A DNA stretch of 50,435 bases from the IMG/VR virus record IMGVR_UViG_3300047997_000056, positions 1 to 50,435 of that record; one strand, 5' to 3'. This DNA comes from a virus. Numbering within the stretch: position 1 is the stretch's first letter; every line of letters begins with the position of its first letter. A model generated the notes under the pieces. That model made no database searches and was not told the origin of the DNA. It saw nothing but the letters and a program-made list of their open reading frames with translations. A program made the position numbers and the translations under genes. This document shows positions 12,918 through 22,002 of this stretch, in pieces.

Positions 12918-15900
12918 TTAGTATGCCTTAATTATATATTTAACTTTGTGGAATGGTGCGATGATAGGAACCTTACGCTGTGGATTCATAGCAGCAGTAG
13001 GAATTGGTTTGCTGGTATTGTTCCATGAGAATGTTGCTGGATTGAGTTCGATATCAACACCTGCTCCACCATCTGTCGTGGCATTCTGAGTAAACTTGAG
13101 TGAGAATGTAGAGTTGAATGTTGCTAGTCCTTGTCTGAATGCAGTAGCGTCTGAGTTGACGTTACCGTAACTAAAGTCAGTCTGTGGATTAGTAACAGGA
13201 TCTGTTCCTAGTAAGTGAGAGTGATTTAGTGTGCCAGTGTAGATAGACAGATAGTTATCTATTCTAGCACGAGTTGAGTCTGTGTCAATAACTCCACAGT
13301 CACCATTGCCTGGAGTTCCATTTTTAGTGAAGTAATCATCACTTAGACTACTGATCTCCGAGAATGGTGAACCCCAGTAGTTACCAAATGCTACGCTGCT
13401 GCTACCTCTACCAGGCAACAGATCTAGAAGTGATCCTCTGCCAGAATTTTCAGTTTCTGACTCAAAGTTACCAAAGTTCCAGAAGTTTGCATCTTCCCAA
13501 TAACCATCATCAACAGCATCTGTGTCACCGTCAGGTCTTCCACTCCAGTTTTGTGAACCACTGGCACTAACACCGTAGTATGCTCTAGTGCCCCATGGAA
13601 TGAGTGGATCGCCATCATCACTATCAGTTTGTCCACTAATGAGTTCATGTTCGTGCTGTGGAGGACGAACAGAAATATCACTAACAGGACCAATGTTAGC
13701 AACAACTTCACCAGTGACAGTGAATTCAACATCTGTCTCTAGTTCTTCAGTTCCAAATGTTCTTGGAGTTCCTAGTGTAAAGTATTCTGATTCTATACCA
13801 TCACTAGATCCAGCAGGTGCAATAATTTGTTCTAGTGGATCTGGACCAGCAACATCAACATCATCAACATACCAGTAACCACCAGTTGATCCAGTCAGTT
13901 CAAATGAACCACCAGCACTTGTAACAGGAACGAATGAAGATGATCCTCTGTTAGAGTCAACAATACCAGCACCTACCATTCTAACATTACGATAGTCTGG
14001 AACATTGAAGTTTCCAGTGTAGGATTTAGTTGCAGGAATATATGTAGCGTTGCCACCATATGTGTTACCAATTGCTTCCCACAACCAAGGATAATCTGCG
14101 GCAGCAAAGGTTGCTCCATCACATGGTAAGAATCCTGGATATCTTTCTTCAATATCACCATAACCAAAGTTACCATCATTTAGTGGTGTTTCTTTAGTGA
14201 TAGGAACAACAGTTCCAATAGAGTAACCATCAAACTTAGGTGCTCTATAGTAATCTCTAGCATTGTTAGGATCTTCGCCTGCTGCTGCCCATGATTCAGC
14301 ATTGAAGAATGCGTTCTTCTCAGAATACCAAACACCAAGATATCCTGGTGGGATAGGTTTAACAGCATAGTTGATAGATCTCAACTGAAATGGAGATGCA
14401 TCACCAAATGTGATAACTGTTTGACCATAATTTGAGAGTCCTTGAACAGGATCAAGATCTGCATTTCCAGGTTGTTGCATAATAATAGTGATGAATACAG
14501 GATTACCACCAGGATCAGGATTAACTGTTCGTGGTCCTACTACTGCTGCATCACCATTTATAGAGAATAGAACATCACCAATATTCTCATTAGTAGCAAA
14601 ATTGAACTCATTAAACGATTCAGGATTTGTCGCACTAATAGTAATTGGTAGATTGAAACTTGTCAATCCAATAGGACCAATGACACTAGGACCACCAGGA
14701 GTTCTATTAATAACTTGGTTGATAGGTGTGAATGATGGAATAGTATCTGGACCAGTCCAGTTTGCTACAGTCCATGTCTGAATAAATCTGTTTCCTACGT
14801 TAATACCAACAGTAACAACACCCTGACCAGGAATTACAGGGTTAGTGATATCGGTAGAGTTATCAACAACCAGTTCGATAGTATCACCATTCTGAACTGT
14901 GACATTATTGATGAGACCAGAAGAACCACCATTAATACTAATCTTAGGAACAATAGTAGTATCAGCAGGTCTGATTATAACAGGAACAGATAGTCCAGCG
15001 TCAAGTCCACCAACCAGTGCTACATTTCTACCAGCAACTAATGTAGAAGAACCTGATGCAACTTCTGATCTAAGACCAGTTTGTCCAGGAATCTGACCAA
15101 TTAAATCTTGGAATACAAAGTTAGATGGATTATCATCAACACCTTGTCCAGATGTAATCTGCCATACAGAAATACCAGCACCATCACCAACAGTAACACT
15201 GAAGTTAACAGTTGCTGTTGGTGTTACTGATGATGTTCCCCTTAACTGAACATACTGACCATTACTTACTGTTAGGTTGTTACCCCATCCAGATGAAAGA
15301 TTATTCAGAACATCATATCCATCAGCATTAGTAAATGTAGTATTAAAATTAGATACTGCAATCTCTGCACTATTATCAACACTAATGATAGCAGAAGTAG
15401 TTAATCCTAGGATTTGTGCAATATCACTATATACAACTTGTCCTAATGGTAGATTGTTTAGTGAACCAAAATCTGGTGGTGGGTTTGGTGTGTTGACTGG
15501 AATTGCACCAGTTGTAACATTCCAAGTAGCAGAACCTGTTCCAACAGTAACAACAACATTTTTTGTGTCTGATGGTGCAGAAGAAGATACTATTCTGACC
15601 TGAATCTGGTCATTATTAGATACAGTATCGTTAAGTGCTCTAGTCCATGCACCCCAAGAACCATAACTACTGGTTCCTTCGTTGTATAGTCTTAGACGAT
15701 AAGACCAGTCGTTTACATCAATAACATTAGAACTAACAATCAATGGTGCTTGCGTTCCAGGATCAAGACCAGTAATTGTAATAACTTCTTCGCCTTCTCT
15801 TAAAGGATCAGGATCAGTTGCTAGTCCAGTATATGCAACACCATTATCGGGATCTGTGGTTGCTGCATATGTTAATAAAGTATCAGATTCTGCATCATCA

Positions 15901-16091
15901 ACATCCCTAAGGAAGAACGGATCAGGTTCAAAATCTTCCAGTTTAGTTTCAATAATCCAGAAGACAGTAAGCTCGCCAATCTCAATCTTGACTTGAGTAA
16001 TGTCGTTGAAAAGAGGAGGAGCTTCGTAACGAAACTGGATAGACTGTCCTTCTTCAACATACAGCGGACTGGCACTAAACTGATATGGCAT
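12918..16091 (-). CDS. Collar-domain tail fibre, 1057 residues
   Basis: Virion fibre or tailspike-type protein. The N-terminal 590 residues are beta-rich and Thr/Ser/Asn/Val-rich with repeated Ig-like units (for example VTVGTGSATWNVTTG and VTVGDGAGISVWQITSG). Residues about 615-720 form a phage tail-collar domain: RYPGFLPCDGATFAAADYPWLW, GNTYGG, then FNVPDYRNVRMVGAG. The C-terminus (PIIAPFHKVKYIIKAY) resembles the short hydrophobic end shared by the fibres at 21117-22001 and 22003-23706. It probably contributes to host recognition at the baseplate. Three 2OG oxygenases follow in the same direction. No lyase or hydrolase motif is visible. Confidence 0.85.
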   Translation of the reverse strand: MPYQFSASPLYVEEGQSIQFRYEAPPLFNDITQVKIEIGELTVFWIIETKLEDFEPDPFFLRDVDDAESDTLLTYAATTDPDNGVAYTGLATDPDPLREGEEVITITGLDPGTQAPLIVSSNVIDVNDWSYRLRLYNEGTSSYGSWGAWTRALNDTVSNNDQIQVRIVSSSAPSDTKNVVVTVGTGSATWNVTTGAIPVNTPNPPPDFGSLNNLPLGQVVYSDIAQILGLTTSAIISVDNSAEIAVSNFNTTFTNADGYDVLNNLSSGWGNNLTVSNGQYVQLRGTSSVTPTATVNFSVTVGDGAGISVWQITSGQGVDDNPSNFVFQDLIGQIPGQTGLRSEVASGSSTLVAGRNVALVGGLDAGLSVPVIIRPADTTIVPKISINGGSSGLINNVTVQNGDTIELVVDNSTDITNPVIPGQGVVTVGINVGNRFIQTWTVANWTGPDTIPSFTPINQVINRTPGGPSVIGPIGLTSFNLPITISATNPESFNEFNFATNENIGDVLFSINGDAAVVGPRTVNPDPGGNPVFITIIMQQPGNADLDPVQGLSNYGQTVITFGDASPFQLRSINYAVKPIPPGYLGVWYSEKNAFFNAESWAAAGEDPNNARDYYRAPKFDGYSIGTVVPITKETPLNDGNFGYGDIEERYPGFLPCDGATFAAADYPWLWEAIGNTYGGNATYIPATKSYTGNFNVPDYRNVRMVGAGIVDSNRGSSSFVPVTSAGGSFELTGSTGGYWYVDDVDVAGPDPLEQIIAPAGSSDGIESEYFTLGTPRTFGTEELETDVEFTVTGEVVANIGPVSDISVRPPQHEHELISGQTDSDDGDPLIPWGTRAYYGVSASGSQNWSGRPDGDTDAVDDGYWEDANFWNFGNFESETENSGRGSLLDLLPGRGSSSVAFGNYWGSPFSEISSLSDDYFTKNGTPGNGDCGVIDTDSTRARIDNYLSIYTGTLNHSHLLGTDPVTNPQTDFSYGNVNSDATAFRQGLATFNSTFSLKFTQNATTDGGAGVDIELNPATFSWNNTSKPIPTAAMNPQRKVPIIAPFHKVKYIIKAY
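12937..12944 (-). promoter_or_regulatory. Late-promoter-like GTTAAATA motif
   Basis: GTTAAATA on the minus strand, 28 bases before the start of oxygenase 3, resembles the TATAAATA core of T4-type late promoters (gp55-dependent). It lies inside the end of the upstream fibre gene. Confidence 0.4.
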
Positions 16092-16118
16092 CTGATGTTA
16101 AGATTTTATCCCGTTAAG

Positions 16119-16126
16119 TATTTAGG
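16119..16126 (-). promoter_or_regulatory. Late-promoter-like CCTAAATA motif
   Basis: CCTAAATA on the minus strand, 28 bases before the ATG at 16091, at the same spacing as the other TAAATA motifs in front of virion genes. Confidence 0.5.
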
Positions 16127-17896
16127 TCAAATTTGACGAAGATCGTTCCAGTTACTTTCTATATCAGGATCGTTATCATCAAATCTTACTTGAATAGGAA
16201 AATTCGATCTGATCTCTGCTGCAACTTCAATATCTGTAACTACAATAGGATCACTAAGAACCAATGACTCATCAGGTGCTGCAATCTGATCAAGTGGTAG
16301 TTCATCTAAGTTATCAGGAATAGTAATATTATCAGGTGTTTCATCGACAACTACACCAACGCTAGTGTTCTGAGGATTCGTTCCACCTGCACCACTAGCA
16401 GTAGCAGTAAATGCAACAGCAAATGTTCCATGTAATGTCCATGGAATATTAAATGTTGCTGTATTGGTTATTGCTGTTCCAGATTCGTCGGATGCTGTTC
16501 CTGGCAGAGAAAGACTTTCTGTTATATTTACAGCATTACCTGTATTTGGATTTCTTTGCGTATAAATCGCATTAATAGTAACACCACTGGTTGCATATCT
16601 ATATGTCATATCAATTGACAAAGTATCGCCATAGTTAATCTGCAGTGGTGGATTATATGACAATTCTGGTGGTTGATTCACAGTAACAGTAACACCATCA
16701 GTGTCTGATCCACCGAGACCAGAAGCAGATAATGTATATGTGGTTGTAAGAGTTGGTTGAACGTTTGTATTACTTGTAAGCAAAACTCCACCAATACCTT
16801 GATCGATTGATGCACTGCTTGCATCACCAGTCACAACCCAATCTAGGTTTGCAAACTGTCCTCTAGTGATAGATGTAGAAACATTTTGTCCATCTGCTCT
16901 CAAGTTAGCAACAACTGGTTGATATACGGTAAGAATTGCTTGGGCAGTATCATTACCTGCTTGACCAATAGCAGTCAATATGTATGTGGTTGTGGAGTTT
17001 GGACTAACAACTCTAGTATCTACAGCAGAGACAGCACCAATTCCTGCATTAATACTTTGAGACTCAGAATCTATTACACCCCAGGATAGAGTTGCATTTT
17101 GACCAGCGATGATACTTGTTTTATTTAAATTGAAATAACTAATCTCTGCAACCTTTAGATTATACTGCAATGATCCAAATCCATTGCCACTCACACCACC
17201 TTGTGCTGTTAATGACAAAATACCAGCGTTATAGCGAGAAGTGCCTCCGCCGCCACCGCCACCGCCAAAATTACAGTCAGTGCCAGCACCGCCACCACCG
17301 CCACCAGTGTGACCACCGCCACCTCCGCCGCCGCCTCCGCCGTCTCCACCACCTTTATTAGCACCAGCACCACCAGTTCCTAGACTAGGGTTTGCATTAG
17401 CAAATCCACCAGCACCACCACCACCGCCTCCAGGACGTTGGGGACCACCACAAGAAAAGGATCCACCTCCACCACCACCACCGCCTCCAGCGGTGACCAC
17501 ACGAGCGCCTGAAAGACGAAAAACAGATGCTGCTCCGCCGCCTGCTCCACAACCAGACCATCCACTAGTTCCATCATCACCACCTTTACCGCCGCGACCA
17601 GTAGATCTACCTGCTAAGTTACCACCAGGACCACCAACAGCAGCACCAGATCCACCAGGACCATTACTTCCTACAGCTCCAATAAATGCTTGCCATCCTC
17701 TATCACCTGATGATGTTGGGATAGAAAATGTTCCAAATCTACCATTACCAGCACCACCACCAGGACCACCAGAGTCAAATCCACCAGATCCTCCTCTAGC
17801 ACCTCCAATTTGCATAGTTATATTTCGAGCACCACCAGGAATAATTCCTGAGGATCCCCCAAAAGCAAAACTAACAGTTACAGTTTGATTTGACAT
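16127..17896 (-). CDS. Adhesin-like fibre with glycine-rich head
   Basis: 589 residues in three parts. Residues about 1-245 are glycine-rich, with GGGAASVFRLSGARVVTAG (119-137) followed by runs of 6-11 glycines; this matches the glycine-rich domain of ALK-type receptors and some bacterial surface proteins and could fold as polyglycine-II helices, as in phage S16 adhesin gp38. Residues about 255-410 hold two Ig-like repeats (SIIAGQNATLSW, then RGQFANLDWVVTGDASSAS). A third beta module and a conserved acidic tail end in NFPIQVRFDDNDPDIESNW. The Ig repeats and tail recur in the next two genes. Probably a receptor-binding tip. Confidence 0.8.
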   Translation of the reverse strand: MSNQTVTVSFAFGGSSGIIPGGARNITMQIGGARGGSGGFDSGGPGGGAGNGRFGTFSIPTSSGDRGWQAFIGAVGSNGPGGSGAAVGGPGGNLAGRSTGRGGKGGDDGTSGWSGCGAGGGAASVFRLSGARVVTAGGGGGGGGGSFSCGGPQRPGGGGGGAGGFANANPSLGTGGAGANKGGGDGGGGGGGGGGHTGGGGGGAGTDCNFGGGGGGGGTSRYNAGILSLTAQGGVSGNGFGSLQYNLKVAEISYFNLNKTSIIAGQNATLSWGVIDSESQSINAGIGAVSAVDTRVVSPNSTTTYILTAIGQAGNDTAQAILTVYQPVVANLRADGQNVSTSITRGQFANLDWVVTGDASSASIDQGIGGVLLTSNTNVQPTLTTTYTLSASGLGGSDTDGVTVTVNQPPELSYNPPLQINYGDTLSIDMTYRYATSGVTINAIYTQRNPNTGNAVNITESLSLPGTASDESGTAITNTATFNIPWTLHGTFAVAFTATASGAGGTNPQNTSVGVVVDETPDNITIPDNLDELPLDQIAAPDESLVLSDPIVVTDIEVAAEIRSNFPIQVRFDDNDPDIESNWNDLRQI

Positions 17897-19430
17897 TAGA
17901 TTTGTTGAACGTCGTTCCAGTTAGATTCTATATCAGGATCATCATTATCAAATCTTACTTGAATAGGAAAATTAGATTTGATTGTCACTGGTATATCTAT
18001 TCCAGTAACAACAATAGGATCACTAACAACTGTCTCTTCATCAGGTGCTTCAACTATATCTTCTGGTATTTCATCTAGATTCTCTGGAAGCGTGATGTTA
18101 TCAGGTAATTGATCAATGTTAACATTAATAGTGTTACTTTGATTTACAATACCACCATCACCAGTTGCAGTAAAAGTAACAATAATACTGCTAGGACCAA
18201 AATCATTCCAAGGAACAACAGTGGTTAAATTTTGAGTTACCGATATACCAGGAGTAACAGCATCACCATTTGCAGAACCATTGACGACTGCAGTATCTGT
18301 TGATCCATCAAGATAGTTGAAAATATATGATGCGCTTACGCCACTATTTGCATACGTTGTGGTGGTATTTGCAGTAAAAGATCCCTCGTAATCAATTGTT
18401 AATGGAACACTTGCTGATAATGTAGGTCTTTGATAAACAGTTACTGTCGCAGAATCAGTATCTGATCCTCCAGGACCAGAAGCAGATAATGTATACGTAG
18501 TTGAAGCGTTAGGACTTACATTTTTACTAGAAGATAGTAGAACAGCACCAATACCCTGATCAATTGATGCTGTATCAGCATCTCCAGAAGTAACCCAAGT
18601 TAGTTGAGCAATTCCTCCAGCAATAATAGATGCTGGAATACTACTCATACTGACACTGACAGGTTGGTATACTGTTATTTGAGCACTATAATTTCTTGAT
18701 CCACCAGCACCAGATACCGTAAGAGTATAGATTGTAGTGGTGCTTGGACTAATTGTTTGAGATCCAGAACCTGCAACATTTCCTATGTTTGTAATTGAAA
18801 CTGAATCAACAAATCCACTACTAGACCAACTTAAAATTGCAGAGTCTTGTCCAGCAATAATGCTTGACTTATTAATCGAGATGCTTCCTGTTGGTGCTGG
18901 TGGTTGTGATGGTGCATCAATTGTAAACGCAATAGCATATGGATTTGAACTATAGTCGGAACCAGAACCATTACGAACAGTTCCAGAAACTGTCTGATTT
19001 CCAGGATTAGCATAAAATTGTGTGGTAGCTGCACCTCTAAATCCAGCAACACTACAATTATTACCTGCAACATTAAGAGTTGCAAAGTTATCACATGATG
19101 CTTGGACTGTATAAGTGCCAGGGTATGGAAAGTTTACAGTAACGCTAAAACTAAATGTAACACCTTCAAATGCATTACCGCTTCCAGATCCTGGTGTAAA
19201 GCGCCTACCATAAGTATTCATCAAGGTGCCCCAGGCACCATTGGTGTATCCACCATAACTATTTGGAAGATTAGCACTAGTGTAAATGATTGGCATTATA
19301 TTTCCCTAACGTCGTTCCAATTGGTTTCTAAGTTTGGATCATTATTATCAAATCTAACCTTGATAGGTTTATCAGATCTAATTTCTACTGGGATATCTAT
19401 ATCAGTAACTACGATAGGGTCACTTAATAC
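16131..19430 (-). repeat. Triplicated 3'-end segment of three adhesin genes
   Basis: The last ~130 bases of the genes ending at 16127, 17896 and 19296 are direct repeats (approximate copies 16131-16270, 17905-18045, 19312-19430). Each codes for SDPIVVT-(D/G)I, then a variable stretch, then PI-VRFD-(D/N)DP and NWNDV. Similarity weakens upstream into the Ig-like repeats and stops at the heads, showing tandem duplication followed by head divergence. Confidence 0.8.
17896..19296 (-). CDS. Adhesin-like fibre, second paralogue
   Basis: 466 residues. The N-terminal head (about residues 1-125) is beta-rich: GGYTNGAWGTLMNTYGRRF, then a carbohydrate-binding-like sandwich FSVTVNFPYPGTYTVQASCD with two cysteines. 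A PSQPPAPTG linker follows. Two Ig-like repeats (SIIAGQDSAILSWSSSG and IIAGGIAQLTWVTSGDADTAS), a third module, and the shared tail NFPIQVRFDNDDPDIESNW complete it. The start shares a base with the preceding gene and its stop shares one with the following gene, so the array is translationally coupled. The head fold is unassigned; a PA14- or jelly-roll-like sugar-binding head is a guess. Confidence 0.78.
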   Translation of the reverse strand: MPIIYTSANLPNSYGGYTNGAWGTLMNTYGRRFTPGSGSGNAFEGVTFSFSVTVNFPYPGTYTVQASCDNFATLNVAGNNCSVAGFRGAATTQFYANPGNQTVSGTVRNGSGSDYSSNPYAIAFTIDAPSQPPAPTGSISINKSSIIAGQDSAILSWSSSGFVDSVSITNIGNVAGSGSQTISPSTTTIYTLTVSGAGGSRNYSAQITVYQPVSVSMSSIPASIIAGGIAQLTWVTSGDADTASIDQGIGAVLLSSSKNVSPNASTTYTLSASGPGGSDTDSATVTVYQRPTLSASVPLTIDYEGSFTANTTTTYANSGVSASYIFNYLDGSTDTAVVNGSANGDAVTPGISVTQNLTTVVPWNDFGPSSIIVTFTATGDGGIVNQSNTINVNIDQLPDNITLPENLDEIPEDIVEAPDEETVVSDPIVVTGIDIPVTIKSNFPIQVRFDNDDPDIESNWNDVQQI

Positions 19431-21107
19431 AATATCTTCATCGGGAGCATAAACTTCTTCTTCGGGTATCTTATCTAGAGAATCTCTAATATTGAATAGA
19501 TCAGGAAGTTGATCGATTTCTACACTAACAGTAACTGCTGAGGCAAATACTGTTCCTCCACAACCACTAGCAAATAATTGGTATTGAATTACTTCTGGTC
19601 CAAAATCATCCCACGGAACGTTTGAATTAAAAGTTACAGTTTCTTCAGTGCCATTTTCGTCTGATGCAGATGTTCCTATGCTACGAGTATCGGATGTTGT
19701 AACACCTTCAATGTTAGTGTATGTAATAACTACACCCGCACCACTAGTAGCACTACTAAAAGTAACTTCTACAGTGAATTGATCTCCATAGTCAAGATTG
19801 ACTGGGAAGTTACCAGCAATTGTTGGTATCTGACATACCTTTACATCTACAAATGCTTCGTCAAATCCACCAGGACCATCAGCAGTCAAAGTATATCGTG
19901 TAGTTACATTTGGTGATACATTTGCATTACTTGCTAGCAAAACCTCTCCAGTAGCAGTTACAGGAGGACTAATAAATGCTTCGTTAGCATCCCCAGTAAC
20001 TGTCCACTGTAAGTTTGTCTGTTGTCCTACAGTAATGGGATTTGGGATAGCAGATATATTTGCAACAGTTGGTTCATAAACAGTGACGATAACTGACTTC
20101 GTTGTTTGTGACCCCTGAGCACCACCGAAATTTTTTGCTGTTATAGTATAAGTCCTACTGATATTTGGATTGACAATAATACTACCTGTTCCAACACCAA
20201 ATTCATCAAATACTGTGATAGGTAGCACATCACCAATACCTTCATTGATATCAATATCAGAAACACTAACACCTTGAACTGTCCAAGACAATGTTGCTTG
20301 TCCAGGTCTAATATATGATGATGGAGATACAGAAAATGTAACTGTTGGTGGAGGTGGTGGTAGAACTGTAACCGTAATTACTCTAATACTATTTCCTACT
20401 GGTCCAACTGCAGTTAATTGATAGTTTGTAGTTGCTGCTGGACTTACAGTAACAGTTCCAGAAGGATCAGAAACTGCACCAACACCACTAATGTCTGCAC
20501 TAGTTGTGTCTCCAAATACAATCCATGACAATGTAGCAGATCCACCGAAAGGAATAGTTACCGAGTTAACTTCATTAAAATTATTTAAAAAATTTGGATC
20601 AGTAGAGAATGATGCGCTCGGTAGAAAAAATTGATTATGTCCAGGAATCCATCTCTCACCACTGTTACTAGTCTCAAGAATAATATTGATACCAGCAGCA
20701 GTGCATCTCTCTACAAAATACTCATAGGATTTTTGAACTGTTGAATATACCATCGAACCAGAGACATCCAACCATACAGATACATAAGATCCTGGTGGTT
20801 GTGATGATAGATTTGTAATAGCAAACCAGTCTGATCGTTGACTTATATTATTGTTATCTCTATTGACAGTAAAAGTTCCCCCGCCAACAGATCCGTTAGC
20901 AAGAGAATCATTCAAAAAATTAGATGGTCTGTTTAGATCATTAAAATTCCATCTACTACCTGCTGGTTGCAACAACCAGAACTCGCGACCTACTCCACCA
21001 GCATTAGGAAAGTTTGATCTAAAACTATTCCAGTCGTTTGTATGGGTAGATACAGAAGGAGACGATTCGTCAATAATTGAAATACATTGAGTTCTTGGGA
21101 CTACCAT
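19296..21107 (-). CDS. Adhesin-like fibre with von Willebrand A-like head
   Basis: 603 residues. Residues 1-170 form a distinct head with SYVSVWLDVSGSMVYSTV: DVSGSM (114-119) matches the DxSxS MIDAS metal motif of von Willebrand A domains, followed by a helix (QKSYEYFVERCTAAGI) and strand (NIILET). The domain is short for a vWA fold, so it may be partial or permuted. Three Ig-like repeats follow (for example FGGSATLSWIVFG, PGQATLSWTVQG, VGQQTNLQWTVTGDANEAF), then the third module and conserved tail KPIKVRFDNNDPNLETNW. Probably a metal-dependent receptor-binding tip; the function is inference. Confidence 0.78.
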   Translation of the reverse strand: MVVPRTQCISIIDESSPSVSTHTNDWNSFRSNFPNAGGVGREFWLLQPAGSRWNFNDLNRPSNFLNDSLANGSVGGGTFTVNRDNNNISQRSDWFAITNLSSQPPGSYVSVWLDVSGSMVYSTVQKSYEYFVERCTAAGINIILETSNSGERWIPGHNQFFLPSASFSTDPNFLNNFNEVNSVTIPFGGSATLSWIVFGDTTSADISGVGAVSDPSGTVTVSPAATTNYQLTAVGPVGNSIRVITVTVLPPPPPTVTFSVSPSSYIRPGQATLSWTVQGVSVSDIDINEGIGDVLPITVFDEFGVGTGSIIVNPNISRTYTITAKNFGGAQGSQTTKSVIVTVYEPTVANISAIPNPITVGQQTNLQWTVTGDANEAFISPPVTATGEVLLASNANVSPNVTTRYTLTADGPGGFDEAFVDVKVCQIPTIAGNFPVNLDYGDQFTVEVTFSSATSGAGVVITYTNIEGVTTSDTRSIGTSASDENGTEETVTFNSNVPWDDFGPEVIQYQLFASGCGGTVFASAVTVSVEIDQLPDLFNIRDSLDKIPEEEVYAPDEDIVLSDPIVVTDIDIPVEIRSDKPIKVRFDNNDPNLETNWNDVREI

Positions 21108-21116
21108 ATCTCAACC

Positions 21117-22001
21117 TCAAATTTTAATGATGTAAGTAACAATAATAAAAGGAGTAACCACAGCATCAAGTTTATTAACATTTTCGACAGATACATTCAA
21201 TGTAGTATTGACATTATCTGCAGGAATATCAAATGGTTGATGCTGATATTGGAAATTGTGAATGTATTGTGTAGGTTTACCAATTCTATGAGTATGTGAT
21301 GATAGTGCTGTAGTATTAGCTTCACTCTGTTCTAGAGCATTTCCTGCTCCAGAGTTACCACTAGCATTACCACCATCTTTACCATCACCACCAACAGCAT
21401 GGTTTGTAGTGTAGTTTAGATAGTTTGTGTTTGCATTGTGAGCATGACCTTGGAAGTTCTCAATGTCTAGGAATGCTGACTGTGATGTAGTCTCGAACTG
21501 ATACTTAGGACTAGATCTAAAATCATATGATGTCTCTACTGGTATTCCACGGAAGTTACCAATAAAATCACATGTCAACTGTGTTCCTTCGTTACATAAA
21601 ACTTCAACGGCAGGTCCAACTCTAGTCTCTTCAGTATCACCAACAAAAGTATTCAAGTAGTCACCAACTGATCTAGATGGAATAATAACTTTAGATCCAA
21701 GATCAGGTAACTGGAACTGTCCTAGGTCTCCTGTGTCTTGATCTGCTTCTCTAAGATCTACATTTGTCTTTCTAAACTTAGAGTTTTGACCCACACCTAG
21801 GATTTGTGATAGTGCAACAAACTCCTGTGCATTCCTAATAGATCCATCACACTTCAAATAACCAGCAGGAACATGCTCCTGAAAATTTGCTCCATTGGGA
21901 TCATTTATGTTTGCAAGGTATGGAGTTGAGTGAACCTGAATAGATCCAATGTAACCACCATAATGTGACCTGACTTTAGAATAGTTATTGTTGACTGCCA
22001 T
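21117..22001 (-). CDS. Collar-domain tail fibre, 294 residues
   Basis: Short fibre with a tail-collar motif: HVPAGYLKCDGSIRNAQEF, then GQFQLPDLGSKVIIPSRS. A Gly/Asn/Ser-rich loop (GGDGKDGGNASGNSGAG) is followed by HTHRIGKP, a histidine-containing segment typical of collar domains that hold metal at the trimer interface. The C-terminus VTPFIIVTYIIKI matches the other collar fibres. The gene starts one base after the next upstream gene ends. Confidence 0.82.
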   Translation of the reverse strand: MAVNNNYSKVRSHYGGYIGSIQVHSTPYLANINDPNGANFQEHVPAGYLKCDGSIRNAQEFVALSQILGVGQNSKFRKTNVDLREADQDTGDLGQFQLPDLGSKVIIPSRSVGDYLNTFVGDTEETRVGPAVEVLCNEGTQLTCDFIGNFRGIPVETSYDFRSSPKYQFETTSQSAFLDIENFQGHAHNANTNYLNYTTNHAVGGDGKDGGNASGNSGAGNALEQSEANTTALSSHTHRIGKPTQYIHNFQYQHQPFDIPADNVNTTLNVSVENVNKLDAVVTPFIIVTYIIKI

Positions 22002-22002
22002 C

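Noticed and set aside
17220-17480. GGN/CCN repeat tract as a microsatellite or CRISPR-like array
   Set aside because: The units are codons of a glycine-rich protein domain with interspersed unique residues; no regular repeat-spacer pattern.
17493-17888. Plus-strand proline-rich frame of 131 residues
   Set aside because: It is the antisense reading of the GGN codons in the glycine-rich adhesin head (GGN gives CCN), so its length is a by-product of composition.
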